Of a stretch of 64,000 bases of DNA, positions 8,473 to 17,847 are shown one piece after another. Position numbers and translations under genes: made by a program. Origin of the DNA: G963664835 sp963664835 (GTDB lineage Bacteria; Chloroflexota; UBA6077; FW602-bin22; JBCLEL01). Each line of letters starts with the position of its first letter. Within the stretch, counting starts at the first letter, position 1. The stretch is taken from contig CAXXUG010000001.1 of assembly GCA_963664835.2 (NCBI GenBank), positions 62,001 to 126,000 on the forward strand. Direction: 5' to 3'. The notes beneath the pieces were generated by a model. The model saw only the letters and a program-made list of their open reading frames with translations, did no database searches and had not been told where the DNA came from.

Positions 8473-9850
8473 ATGAACGTCATCGTGATCGTGTTAGACA
8501 CGCTGAGGCAAGACCACGTCGGCGTTTATCATGAGGGAAGGCCGGCCTTCGACGATATCGCTCCCTGCGCCACTCCTAACCTCGACGCGCTCGCATCCCG
8601 CAGCGTGGTATTCGACAACGCATATCCGGAAGCCCTGCCGACGGTGCCAATTCGATGCCAGCTTATGACGGGACAGCGTACGCTTCCATTTCGGTTCTGG
8701 CAGCCTCTCCTTCCGTCGGACATCTCGATGGCGGATATCCTGAATCGAGAGGGGTACGTTTGCGGTTTGATATCAGACACATATCACTATCGCGCGCCTG
8801 GACAGAACTATCATCGGAGCTTCCACGCCTACCGATGGATCAGGGGCCAGGAGTACGACCCCTACGAATCAGTGCCCACCCGCCGGAACGTAGACGACTA
8901 CGCTAAATGAGAACTACAACGCGCACTGGCGGCGAATCGTGGCCCAAATGTTGGCGAACATGGATGAGATGGAGGACGAGCAAGACTATTTCCCAGCGCA
9001 GGTTGTGGATGAGGCTATCGGATGGTTGAGAAAGAACCGAGTCCACGACAAGGTCTTCCTTTGGATCGACTCGTTCGACCCTCACGAGCCCTGGGACCCC
9101 ACCTCGACGCTTCGATACATACACCGACCCAAAACTATCGAGGCCCTCGCTTGATCATGCCGATGGGTGGGCAAGCGAAGAGCTGGGCGACGCAGGAGCA
9201 GATCGAGCACATCAGGGGTCTCTACGCCGGCGAAACCGAGTTCGTCGACCACTGCCTGGGCCGGCTGTTCGAGGCTCTAGACGAGTTGGGATACATGGAA
9301 GATTCGCTGATCGTGCTGCTCGGCGACCACGGTCATCCACTCGCCGACCACGGTAAGTTTCTGAAGGGGACTGACAGGATGTACAGCGAGCTCCTGAAAG
9401 TGCCGTTTTTCGTCCATCTCCCGGGTGGCGAGAACAAAGGGCACCGCACCGGTGCGTTGGTTCAGTTTCAAGATGTGTTGCCGACGATTCTCGACCTGTT
9501 GGGACTGGGCAATAACGAGTCGGCGTTTCACGGGTCCAGCTTCCGGCCGGTAGTGTTGGGCGACGCGGAGGATCACCGGGGCATCAATCATCACTGGCTA
9601 CCATGAAGGGATCGACCGATGCGTTCGCGACCGGGAATGGAGCTTGATCTTACGACCCGACGACGAGCCCGATGAGCTATATCATATGCCGAGCGACCCG
9701 AAGGAGCAGAATAACCTGGTGGACGAGCGCGCGGACGTAGCGCAGCGGTTGGGCGGACAGTTCGGCCAGTACTTCTTCAGGCGGCAGAGGTCGCCGGCGA
9801 TCAAGGGCATTCAGGGCAAATACGAGCTTGCTTCTGGCAGCGTCGAATAG
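8473..9850 (+). pseudogene. Sulfatase-like (alkaline phosphatase superfamily) hydrolase broken by four +1 frameshifts
   Basis: Joined across frames the gene gives about 458 residues, normal for the family. It begins MNVIVIVLDTLRQDHVG (metal-binding Asp), has the active-site segment ALPTVPIRCQLMTG, and ends with LLGDHGHPLADHGKF and a DELYHMPSDPKEQNN tail typical of sulfatases. The formylglycine Cys of the CxPxR motif is Thr here (TVPIR). Single extra bases are needed at about 8908, 9101-9104, 9131-9134 and 9595. Removing all four restores one frame, and the total span (1378 bases) is 3n+1 as expected. The start has AAGGAG 10 bases upstream. It is either a pseudogene or an intact gene with assembly errors. 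Confidence 0.8.
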
Positions 9851-9875
9851 GGCAAATGCAACAGGAGATCTAGGA

Positions 9876-10334
9876 ATGGCAACAGCTGAAGAGCGAATCA
9901 AGGAACTGGGTATAGTACTCGGCGAACCGACGAAGCCGGTGCCGGGCGCCAACTACGTGCCGGCGGTCCGGGCCGGAAATCTACTCTTTCTATCTGGACA
10001 TATTCCGCCGGCCGGCACTTTCGTAGGCAAAGTGGGGCGAGACCTCACCGCCGAGGAGGGCTACCAGGCCGCGCGGACAGTAGGACTCAGTCTGCTCGCG
10101 ACGATCAAGGCGAACCTGGGCGATCTCAACCGGGTCGCAAGAGTCGTAAAGGTTCTGGGCATGGTCAACTCGGCCGACGGATTCGGGCAACAATCGGTCG
10201 TGATCAACGGTTGCTCGGACCTGTTGACGGACGTGTTCGGAGAGGACGGCCGGCACGCCCGTTCGTCGGTGGGAATGGCGGAGCTACCGGGCGGAGCTTC
10301 GGTCGAGATTGAGCTAATAGTCGAGGTGGCATAA
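9876..10334 (+). CDS. RidA/YjgF family protein
   Basis: A 152-residue RidA-like protein of the branch that carries an N-terminal extension (MATAEERIKELGI). The core shows VRAGNLLFLSGHIPP, LLATIKANLGDLNRVARVVK and the terminal SSVGMAELPGGASVEIELIV. The usual catalytic Arg of enamine deaminases (the R of iPxR-type ends) is not evident where expected, so deaminase activity is uncertain. The ATG at 9876 is chosen because it follows AGGAGATCTAGGA and matches the family N-terminus. It follows the sulfatase by 25 bases on the same strand and may be co-transcribed. Confidence 0.88.
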   Translation: MATAEERIKELGIVLGEPTKPVPGANYVPAVRAGNLLFLSGHIPPAGTFVGKVGRDLTAEEGYQAARTVGLSLLATIKANLGDLNRVARVVKVLGMVNSADGFGQQSVVINGCSDLLTDVFGEDGRHARSSVGMAELPGGASVEIELIVEVA

Positions 10335-11216
10335 AAGCCGGCTGGTACTCTCCGCGCCAAAGCCGGGGGTGGGCAGCGTCCAATTCGCCGCGTTTGGCGG
10401 CTTTGAGAACCTGCCAACAGGATCAGTTCCGTGCGTGGCTAGATGTCGGGCCTTTGCCTCTGATGTGGCCGTCTTCCTTGGACGCCGCCCCTGACTGGAT
10501 GCTAGCTTTCGCTGGAATGGCGTTGGTGGCAGTAGGTATGGAAGGGACTTGCCATTCCGGTAATACTCGCTCTTGCCGGTTGGGGGTTTTCTTTTCGGTG
10601 GCCCGGGACTATGGTTGGTTGCCGGTCTGCCGGGAGCGGGGGACAAGCCCCCGCGCTACATTTTGTCGTTCCGGATTCGACCATCGGTTTGCAATGCGGC
10701 TCGTGTTGCCGATGGGGAGTCGGCATTGGTGTTGATTGAGGGGGCACTTTCTCGTGCCAATCGGTCATGCGGGCTGGGGCCGGCATACCAAGGTATGAGA
10801 ATTGGGGGACGTGTTGACGGGTGCGGGACCGGTTGAATGCGGGTACTGCCCAGCCGGCGTGACAGCATTCTCGTACCAATCACCCATACCGGTTGCAACC
10901 GGCACACCAAGGGATTAAAAACCGGACTTGCGGTGCATGCGGCGAATTCGCACGGAGGATTCTGCCATGCCCAGCCCCGACCCCAGCGGGGGACAAGCCC
11001 CCGCGCTACATTTCTCCGTCCCCGCCCCTCTGGATTCCAGCTTTCTCTGGAATAACGATTGCGGGGGTTGATGCGATTCGAAGTCACTCCCGAAGCCGCT
11101 TTGCGTCATTGTCCTACCAAAGATGAATCGAGGGGCCGCAACGCTCACGAGAAGGCGCCGCCATACGGGCAAGTGACACTAACTAGCGCCGGGCTGCCCA
11201 ACCGTCTCGTTGGGAC
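10335..11216. repeat. Dispersed mosaic repeat block R2 in an 880-base spacer
   Basis: Noncoding spacer between ridA-like and rnj. From about 10595 it holds module M1 with GCGGGGGACAAGCCCCCGC (7-base stem hairpin). Two diverged M4 starts (TACCAATCGGTCAT and TACCAATCACCCAT) follow, each leading to GGCATACCAAGG or GGCACACCAAGG. A second copy of the GCGGGGGACAAGCCCCCGC hairpin lies at 10985-11003, then an M2 hairpin and an M3 segment (TCACTCCCGAAGCCGCTTTG). The first 250 bases show no clear repeat or gene. Apparent frames are repeat translation. Confidence 0.75.
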
Positions 11217-12890
11217 TTACACTTCCGTCACGACCGGGACTATCAGGGGGCGGCGACGGGTCTCGTTGTAGATATAGCGTCTCAGCAGGTCTCCGGTTCT
11301 TCTGGCGAAATTACCCCTGTGGCCTGGGCCGGCATAGTCTCGTTCGAGCGAGGCACGAAGGCTTTCGGCAGCAGCGGTGAGAATCGGTGATTCGGTGGGA
11401 TACATGAATCCGCGGGAGACTAGGTCCGGCCCGCCCAACAACTCGCCGGTCTCTCGGTCGACGGCAAGGGCGGCAACGACGACTCCATCTTCAGCGAGAT
11501 GCCGGCGATCACGCAGGATACCACCGGTTACGTCGCCAATGGTCCGTCCGTCGATGAAGACGCGGCCGGCGTCAACTCTAGTGGACTTATCCCATCCGCC
11601 ATCCCGGAACGCAATCACGTCTCCGATATCGGATAGGACGACATTCTCAGCCGGGACTCCAGACTCAACCGCAAGATTGCTATACATCACCATCTGGCGA
11701 TATTCGCCATGGACTGGAACGCAGAATTCCGGCCGCAGCGTGTCGATCATCAGCTTGAGCTCGTCGCTGCAGGCGTGGCCGGAGACGTGTATTCCCTGAG
11801 TGACCGGTGGATACAGGACATTTGCGCCCCGCCGCATGAGATTGTCGATGGTCCTGGCGACAGTGTTCTCATTACCGGGTACCGCAGTTGCGGAAAATAT
11901 GACGAGGTCACCGGGTTGAATACTGATTTGCCGGTGGTCTCCAACCGAAATGCGGGACATTACCGCCGATGGCTCTCCCTGGCTTCCAGTGATGAGGAGC
12001 ACGACCTTGTTAGGCGGAAGTCGATTCGCTTGATCCAAGGTGACAAGCCGCTCCCAGTCGAAACTCAGATAGCCAAGATCGCGGGCCACTCTCAAGTTTT
12101 GCTCCATGCTGCGGCCGGCGACGGCAACGGTGCGCCCGTGTTTCATCGCACTCCGGATGGTTTGATCGAGCCGGCTGATGTTGGAGGCGAACGTGGTCAC
12201 GATCACACGGCCCTCCGCATCTCCGATCATCCGGTCAAGATTCTCGGCGACCATTCGCTCCGGCGGGGTGAAACCTGGGCGGTCCACGCGCACGCAATCG
12301 GAGAGCAAAACCGTCACGCCCTCATCGGCAATTTCCTTCAGGCGAGCAAGGTCAGGCTCCTGCCCTCTCTCTAGGTCAAGATCGAACTTGAAATCTCCAG
12401 TGAAGAAGGCAGTGCCGGCGGGTGAACGAACGAAGACGCTGCCACTGTCCGGAATACTGTGAGCGACTTGGGCTATTTCAATTTCCAACTGGCCAACAGG
12501 AACTCGCTCGCCGGGCCGCAACTGGACCAGATCGACCAGATGCTCCACTCGGTGCTCCCTGAGCTTGTTCGACACCAGACCCAAAGCCAAGGGCATCGCG
12601 AAGACCTTGATAGGGACGCCCAACAGACGAACTAGAAACGGAACCGCGCCAAGGTGATCTTCGTGTCCGTGGGTCAACACGATTCCGCGCAGAAAATCAG
12701 CGTTGTCCAGGACGTAGCTGAAGTCGGGGATGACAAGGTCTACACCGAGAAGGTCTTTGGAGGGGAATTGAACGCCGGCATCGACGAGCAGCAGGTCGGT
12801 GCCGTACTCGACCAGGGTCGAGTTTTTGCCGACTTCGCCGACGCCCCCCAGGGGGATGATCAACAGTTCTTGGTCATTTGATTCAGTCAC
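11217..12890 (-). CDS. rnj: Ribonuclease J
   Basis: A 557-residue metallo-beta-lactamase/beta-CASP ribonuclease with endonuclease and 5'-3' exonuclease activity in RNA decay and rRNA maturation. The zinc motif HGHEDH is at about residues 74-79, GDFKFDLD follows in the MBL core, and the beta-CASP part contains TTFASNISRLDQ and a terminal PVHGEYRQM motif. A C-terminal oligomerisation domain is present, so the length is complete. Translation starts at GTG 12890 with GGAG six bases upstream. It is flanked on both sides by repeat blocks and has no operon partner. Confidence 0.95.
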   Translation of the reverse strand: MTESNDQELLIIPLGGVGEVGKNSTLVEYGTDLLLVDAGVQFPSKDLLGVDLVIPDFSYVLDNADFLRGIVLTHGHEDHLGAVPFLVRLLGVPIKVFAMPLALGLVSNKLREHRVEHLVDLVQLRPGERVPVGQLEIEIAQVAHSIPDSGSVFVRSPAGTAFFTGDFKFDLDLERGQEPDLARLKEIADEGVTVLLSDCVRVDRPGFTPPERMVAENLDRMIGDAEGRVIVTTFASNISRLDQTIRSAMKHGRTVAVAGRSMEQNLRVARDLGYLSFDWERLVTLDQANRLPPNKVVLLITGSQGEPSAVMSRISVGDHRQISIQPGDLVIFSATAVPGNENTVARTIDNLMRRGANVLYPPVTQGIHVSGHACSDELKLMIDTLRPEFCVPVHGEYRQMVMYSNLAVESGVPAENVVLSDIGDVIAFRDGGWDKSTRVDAGRVFIDGRTIGDVTGGILRDRRHLAEDGVVVAALAVDRETGELLGGPDLVSRGFMYPTESPILTAAAESLRASLERDYAGPGHRGNFARRTGDLLRRYIYNETRRRPLIVPVVTEV

Positions 12891-13392
12891 AGAGCGCTCC
12901 TAACGCGGGCTAATTGAATTCGTTGGTAGGGGTCGCTGGTGCCGGCAGTGGCCGGCACAGGGTGGAATAGAAATCGGGGCAACCGGATGACGGGTTTTCT
13001 CTACGGTGGATCGGGACCAGGATTGATTGCCGGTCTGCCCGGAGCGGGGGAAATGCCCCTCGCCTCGCGTAGTCTTCGACCGCGCTACATTTCCCTTCCC
13101 CGCCCCTCTGGATTCCGGCCTTCGCCGGAATGACGATTGTGGGGATTGGGGCGAATCAAAGCCACTCCCGAAGCCGCTTGCATTGTTTTCGTACCAATCA
13201 CCCATACCGGCCGCCGCCGGCACACCAAGGGACAAATACACGGAGTCCCAGTTTTGTGCGGCGAATTCGCGCGGGGGATTCTGCCATGCCCAGGCCCCAC
13301 CCCAGCGGGGGACAAGCCCCCGCGCTACATTTCCCTCCCCCACCCCTCTGGATTCCGGCCTTCGCCGGAATGACGATTGTGGGTGGCCGGAA
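12891..13392. repeat. Dispersed mosaic repeat block R3, target of the second IS
   Basis: Noncoding spacer upstream of rnj. It holds M1 (GGATCGGGACCAGGATTGAT, then GAGCGGGGGAAATGCC), two perfect M2 hairpins (ATTCCGGCCTTCGCCGGAAT, 8-base stem), M3, and a full M4 with GCGGGGGACAAGCCCCCGC. The block is interrupted after GGTGGCCGGAA by the IS. Its continuation (GCCGGAACGGCCATTTTCGT) lies beyond the IS at 15010, as comparison with block R1 at about 4410-4436 shows. Confidence 0.8.
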
Positions 13393-15009
13393 TGTCGATG
13401 GCCAGCGAAAATGTCCGCCCAAGTGGCCAGCATAAATGTCACCCGTACTGCTAGTGATGGTATCAGATCATCCCCTCTTCAACGCGGAGCGCTTCATGGG
13501 CGGACTCTCAGCCTCCATGTACTTCTTCGCCGTGTCCCGGTGGATGCCCACTTCCCTGGCGACAGCTCGAATCGACAATCCCCCGCGCTTCGCCTTCTGC
13601 ACAGCGTTCCACCTTGCTTTCTGGAGTGGGGTGGGCTTCCTATGTCGCATGGCAACGGCTTTGCGGACTCTGATTGCACCGTTTGCTTCTACCGTGTCGA
13701 TCCCGGCGTCGAGTCCTGCCAGGGTCGCCTCCCAGCGCCTGCCCAGTCCGTTGAGGCCGCGATATGGGGGTAGCTCGTGTGAGGAAGAGCCGTTGAATCT
13801 TCTGAGTATGCCTGGGCGGGGTGGCGCCTCCTGGCTAGGGATTATCGCTCCCTGGTAACGGACAGCCAGTTGGCCATCCAAGCCTTCCAAGACCTCAACC
13901 ACCGTTCCGGCGTAGCTGGGTCGTTCCATACCTGGCAGCAGCTGAAGCGTGCGCCAGCGATACTTCACCGTGTTGTCCCTGGCCACTCTGCGGTTGTGTT
14001 TGAAGCAGAGCACCGTATCGATGCACACTCCCGATCCCAACGGGCGGTAGGCAGCCTCAGGGTGCTGCGCCGGCACTCCGAAGCGAGCGTTGAAGCGGAC
14101 AAGGAAGTCCTTCAGCACGACGTTGGCCTCCTCGATGGTGGTTGCGCCTGCAAGCCGAAGCTCTGCCACCAGCCTGTCCTGGAGGGTTCCGGCAGTCCGC
14201 TCCACTCTGCCCTTCGCCTGAGGTGACAGCGCGAACACCATCTGTATTCCCAACTCGTCCATCGCGCGGCTGAACTGCGTCGGTGCACCGACGAGCCCGG
14301 CCCCGGACACATTCTTGAAGACGGAGTGTCGGTCGGTGTAGAGGGCAATGGGTATTCCGTAGCGCTGTATCAGACCCCTCATCAGGCGGAAGTAATCGCG
14401 GGTGTTCTCCTGCTCGCAGAACAGGGCATTAACCACGATGCCCGTGGCGTCGTCCACCGCCAGCAGCAGCGCGAAGGCCGAACCATCCTCTCCCAACCAT
14501 CGGTGATGGCTGCCGTCGATCTGTATCAGCATGCCCTTGCGCGGCATCCGCTGCCGGCGGACACGGTGTCGCGGTGGCCGGCGCCGGCGCGGGCTCTTCA
14601 GGCCGGCTCCAACCAGTATGCGCCGCAGCGTAGTTCTGCCTATATCTATGCCTTCGCGCTCCCTGAGTAACTCGCTCAGGTGAGTGTGGTTCGTCTTCGG
14701 GTACCGGGTCTGAGCAAGGCGCAGTACCTCCGCCCTTGACGCCTCCGATGTCAGGTTGGGTGCTCGGCGTCCACGATGTCCGTGAGCGAGTGCGGCTGCG
14801 CCCTCCTCCCTGTACGCCGCCAGGATGCGCCTGGTGTGGCGCGTGCTCACTCCCATCAGAGTCGCCGCTTGGTCCAGAGTCATATGCTCTGCCAATAAGC
14901 TGTTGAGTACCTGAAGCCTTGCCTGCTCTCTCTGGTTCAATGTCACATTCTCCATAATGTGACATTCTTGCTGGCCAGTTAGTGAGGACGTTTATGCTGG
15001 CCATCAACA
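13393..15009 (-). mobile_element. IS1202-like (ISNCY/rve-type) insertion sequence with 7-base target duplication
   Basis: A 1617-base element. The left end reads TGTCGATGGCCAGC and the right end, reverse-complemented, TGTTGATGGCCAGC. Similarity between the ends continues inward for about 50 bases, with a second TGGCCAGC subrepeat in each and AATGTCAC inside it. GCCGGAA is duplicated at 13386-13392 and 15010-15016. Removing the element and one duplicate restores a sequence matching the uninterrupted repeat module at about 4410-4436. This is direct evidence for the element borders. Confidence 0.85.
13468..14955 (-). CDS. IS1202-like transposase with rve/DDE core
   Basis: A 495-residue transposase with intact frame. 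The N-terminal helix-turn-helix (about 25-60) contains TLDQAATLMGVSTRHTRRIL. The integrase-type core has Asp in GMLIQIDGSHHRWL, Asp in ALYTDRHSVF and Glu in SPQAKGRVERTAGTLQDRL, giving a DDE triad. A C-terminal region carries a second helix-turn-helix-like stretch, GGLSIRAVAREVGIHRDTA. It is oriented minus and starts just inside the right inverted repeat. Length and intact motifs suggest the element may still be active. Confidence 0.85.
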   Translation of the reverse strand: MENVTLNQREQARLQVLNSLLAEHMTLDQAATLMGVSTRHTRRILAAYREEGAAALAHGHRGRRAPNLTSEASRAEVLRLAQTRYPKTNHTHLSELLREREGIDIGRTTLRRILVGAGLKSPRRRRPPRHRVRRQRMPRKGMLIQIDGSHHRWLGEDGSAFALLLAVDDATGIVVNALFCEQENTRDYFRLMRGLIQRYGIPIALYTDRHSVFKNVSGAGLVGAPTQFSRAMDELGIQMVFALSPQAKGRVERTAGTLQDRLVAELRLAGATTIEEANVVLKDFLVRFNARFGVPAQHPEAAYRPLGSGVCIDTVLCFKHNRRVARDNTVKYRWRTLQLLPGMERPSYAGTVVEVLEGLDGQLAVRYQGAIIPSQEAPPRPGILRRFNGSSSHELPPYRGLNGLGRRWEATLAGLDAGIDTVEANGAIRVRKAVAMRHRKPTPLQKARWNAVQKAKRGGLSIRAVAREVGIHRDTAKKYMEAESPPMKRSALKRG

Positions 15010-15171
15010 GCCGGAACGGCCATTTTCGTACCAATGACTTCAGCGGAGTATCAGCCATGGGGTTGGCAGCGCAAACCTGGTGAACGCGGCGATGCTCGGC
15101 AAAAGACGATTCGAGGCATTCTTGACAGCGGAATGAGGAGGAACTTCAGGCGACGCTTGGTTGATTCGGCT

Positions 15172-16080
15172 CTATCCTTTAAGACCTGAGAACACAACGC
15201 CCTGAATAAAGTACTTCTGAGCGAAGAAGAACAGAAGCAAAGGCGGAATCATGATCATCGTCGCACCGGCCATTACTTCGGTGAGGACCGGTGCGGTCGT
15301 TGGCGAGTTGGTCCTGGCGAAGAAGTGCAGACCCACCGCCAAAGTGAACTTTTCGTTGCTGCGGAGGAAGATCAGCGGGTTGAAGAAATCGTTCCAAGTC
15401 CAGAGGAACGAGAAGATGGCGACCGCGGCCAAAGCCGGCATGATCAGCGGAAGGATTATCCTCCAGAAGATGCCAAACCAGCCGCATCCGTCGATACGAG
15501 CCGCATCGTCGAGCTCATGGTTTACCGTCATAATGAACTGGCGAAGAAGGAATATGAAGAACGCACCGCCGCCAAACCAAGCCGGTACGATCAACGGCGC
15601 ATAGGTGTCCAACCAAGCCAACTCTTTGTAAATGATGAACAGCGGGATAATTGTCACCTGGAACGGCACCATCATTGTGCTCAGAACCAAGATGAACAGG
15701 ACGTTTCGGCCAAAGAACCTCATACGGGCGAATGCGTAGGCTACCAATGAGGCGGTGAGTAGCCTGCCGGCCATCACGCCGAGGGTGATGACAGAAGTGT
15801 TCACGAAGTATTTTCCAAATGGAACGTAGGCGAACAGAGCGTTGTGGTAGTTAACCCACATCCACTCGGTCGGGATCCAGGTTGGCGGTATCGTGAAGGC
15901 TTCCCACTCGGTCTTGAAGGAAGCCATCACCATCCAATAGAACGGGAAGATGATGAAGAGACCGCCGAGGATCACGATGCCATGGCTAAATATCGATCGA
16001 ACGATATTCAGGTAGCGCCGGCGCCGTTTCGATGCCGCAATAACCTCCGCAGAGGATGGACTGGTTGCGATAGAACTCAT
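15172..16080 (-). CDS. ABC sugar transporter permease, MalG-like (CUT1)
   Basis: A 302-residue inner-membrane permease with about six transmembrane helices. The cytoplasmic EAA loop reads LDDAARIDGCGWFGIFWRII, where the ATPase docks, and IPLFIIYKELAWLDTYAPLI is typical of MalG-type subunits of carbohydrate uptake systems. Its ATG follows the stop of the MalF-like gene by one base, so translation is probably coupled. No ATPase or substrate-binding protein gene follows; beyond the stop lies 160 bases of spacer and the IS. Substrate cannot be assigned. Confidence 0.9.
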   Translation of the reverse strand: MSSIATSPSSAEVIAASKRRRRYLNIVRSIFSHGIVILGGLFIIFPFYWMVMASFKTEWEAFTIPPTWIPTEWMWVNYHNALFAYVPFGKYFVNTSVITLGVMAGRLLTASLVAYAFARMRFFGRNVLFILVLSTMMVPFQVTIIPLFIIYKELAWLDTYAPLIVPAWFGGGAFFIFLLRQFIMTVNHELDDAARIDGCGWFGIFWRIILPLIMPALAAVAIFSFLWTWNDFFNPLIFLRSNEKFTLAVGLHFFARTNSPTTAPVLTEVMAGATMIMIPPLLLFFFAQKYFIQGVVFSGLKG

Positions 16081-16081
16081 G

Positions 16082-17017
16082 CTATTTCTTCAACTCTCCC
16101 TCGTAGTACACCCAACGGCCCGACATCGCAAAGGCGAGAACCGTGAGGACCATTATTATGAGGAACAGAGCGACGGAAAGCGCAGAAGCGTAGCCCATCT
16201 TGAGGCTGCGGAAGGCTTGCTCATAGAGGTAGAGAACATAGAACAACGTGGCATTCGCGGGGCCGCCATCGGTGATGACAAACGAGTTGATGAAGACTTG
16301 GAAAGAGCCGATTATTCCCATAATGAGGTTGAAGAAAATGGCGGGAGAGATCATCGGGATGGTGACATTCCAAGTCTTGGAAATCCATCCGGCGCCATCG
16401 ATTTCGGCCGCCTCGTATAGCTGGGTCGGCACGCCCTGGAGGGCGGCCAGATAGATGACGGTGCCACCGCCAAGAGCCCAAAGGTTCATGAAAATAAACG
16501 TAGGTAGGGCCAACTCGTAGTTGAACAGCCAGTTAGGTCCTTCGATTCCTACGTACCGCAGCACAGTGTTGAGGATGCCGGCTTCCTTGTGAAGGACCCA
16601 CTGCCACATATAGGCGACGGCGACTCCGGCAACCACCGCAGGCGTAAAGAAGATAGTGCGGTAAAACGCGATGCCACGGAGGTTCTGGTTGAGCATCAGT
16701 GCCAACATGACGCCGAAGATTATGCCCAAGATGACGCTTCCGACTGAGAATATCGCTGTCACCTTGAGGCTGTGCCAGAACAGGGGATCGCGGAAGAGCA
16801 TCTTGTCGTAGTTCTTCAGCCCCACGATGTCGGTCTGAGGGATTGGGGTAACGATGTCGTAGTTCGTGAAGCTCAACGCAAACGAGGCCAAGACTGGGCC
16901 TACTTCGATAAGGACGAAGCCCAGAATCCAGGGAAGAATGAAGAGGTACGCCCAGAGGTTTTCGGCTAGGACGCTGCGAGGAATACCACGCCGCCGAATT
17001 GCTGGTGTGGCTGCCAT
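16082..17017 (-). CDS. ABC sugar transporter permease, MalF/UgpA-like (CUT1)
   Basis: A 311-residue partner permease. It has an N-terminal hydrophobic helix (LFILPWILGFVLIEVGPVLA) and about five more membrane segments. The EAA loop reads LYEAAEIDGAGWISKTWNVT. It forms the membrane channel with the MalG-like subunit encoded one base downstream. It is the first gene of the operon behind the promoter at 17065-17093, so the binding-protein gene is not upstream as it is in many CUT1 operons and must lie elsewhere or have been lost. Confidence 0.9.
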   Translation of the reverse strand: MAATPAIRRRGIPRSVLAENLWAYLFILPWILGFVLIEVGPVLASFALSFTNYDIVTPIPQTDIVGLKNYDKMLFRDPLFWHSLKVTAIFSVGSVILGIIFGVMLALMLNQNLRGIAFYRTIFFTPAVVAGVAVAYMWQWVLHKEAGILNTVLRYVGIEGPNWLFNYELALPTFIFMNLWALGGGTVIYLAALQGVPTQLYEAAEIDGAGWISKTWNVTIPMISPAIFFNLIMGIIGSFQVFINSFVITDGGPANATLFYVLYLYEQAFRSLKMGYASALSVALFLIIMVLTVLAFAMSGRWVYYEGELKK

Positions 17018-17064
17018 TTAGCTAGAGGACTCCCGTTGATTTCAGGGACGTTTTGCCGGGATGC

Positions 17065-17093
17065 ATGTTATTCACAGTTCGAACAGGTGTCAA
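17065..17093 (-). promoter_or_regulatory. Sigma-70-type promoter of the ABC permease operon
   Basis: On the minus strand TTGACA (17093-17088) is followed by exactly 17 bases and TAACAT (17070-17065). This is a near-consensus promoter about 47 bases before the ATG of the MalF-like gene. Confidence 0.7.
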
Positions 17094-17193
17094 CATGCTT
17101 GACGTTAAGCTGGGAGTGTCAGAGACCTACGAGGGACGGTTGGATGTTAGGTGTTTTGCGCTAGGGGCTGGTACCGTCGCCGGCTGGCGCGTA

Positions 17194-17847
17194 TCAGTAC
17201 ATGTGCCCATAAACCGAGGCGGCGACAGAGACTTCGATGTCGTGGATAGCCTGAGACATCGCTTGACCGATCAGGTCCAGCTTACGCACCTGCTCGATTC
17301 GGGCGGTGGCCTTTACCAACTCCCGCCGGGAAAGCATCTCCTTGAAGATGCCACACGCCTCGGCAAGGCATATGATCATGACATCGCGCGGATAGGGGAT
17401 TTCGTCGCTAAAGAGCACACCCATAATGCGCAGTTTGACCTCGCGCTCGGCCTCGCCATCGATGACCGGGTAACGCCTTGATCGGAACACCCAGAGGAAG
17501 CGGTCATCCTGCCGCTCAAGGATGCCGCGCTCAACCAATCGCGAGAGCGCCTCTTCGCGGATCGCATAGGCACTGCGGGCGGTGTGTTCCACCCAGAATC
17601 GTGCGTCGCGCTTCTCTCCCTTCGCAATCTCGGCGAGGGTCGGGTCTAGCAGGCTATCGCCGACGGGAGTGGCATCGACCAGGATGAGATTCTTCAAGTC
17701 GGTGTCGATACGGTTCTCCATCGCCAGGTCCATCAGGACGCCGCCGGCGATGGCATACTCAAGCGACCATCTGGGTACGTGCACGAACCTACCATCATCG
17801 TCGTGGAGCAGGAGCAGGATGATTTCCTCAACGAATCTGAGCGCCAT
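17194..17847 (-). CDS. GPP34 (Golgi phosphoprotein 3-like) domain protein
   Basis: A 217-residue protein matching the GPP34/GOLPH3 family. It has the N-terminal EEIILLLLHDDDGRFVHVP, the next helix YAIAGGVLMDLAMENRIDTD, LVERGILERQDDRFLWVFRSRRYPVID in the middle, and a helical C-terminus. Eukaryotic relatives bind phosphatidylinositol 4-phosphate at Golgi membranes; bacterial members are common in Actinobacteria and Chloroflexota but are uncharacterised. The start has GGAGG 9 bases upstream (GGAGGTGGACAACC before ATG). It has no close operon partner. Confidence 0.82.
   Translation of the reverse strand: MALRFVEEIILLLLHDDDGRFVHVPRWSLEYAIAGGVLMDLAMENRIDTDLKNLILVDATPVGDSLLDPTLAEIAKGEKRDARFWVEHTARSAYAIREEALSRLVERGILERQDDRFLWVFRSRRYPVIDGEAEREVKLRIMGVLFSDEIPYPRDVMIICLAEACGIFKEMLSRRELVKATARIEQVRKLDLIGQAMSQAIHDIEVSVAASVYGHMY

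Noticed and set aside
8473..9850. Sulfatase region read as several separate small genes
   Set aside because: The pieces continue one another exactly in family order once single bases are removed, so they are one gene.
4195..13392. Repeated segments considered as a CRISPR array
   Set aside because: The units are 30-150 bases, irregularly spaced, separated by kilobases and genes, and no cas genes are present.
13027..13773. Plus-strand open frame of 248 codons across repeat block R3 and the IS end
   Set aside because: It translates repeat modules and the antisense of the transposase C-terminus; similar peptides arise from every copy of the repeat.
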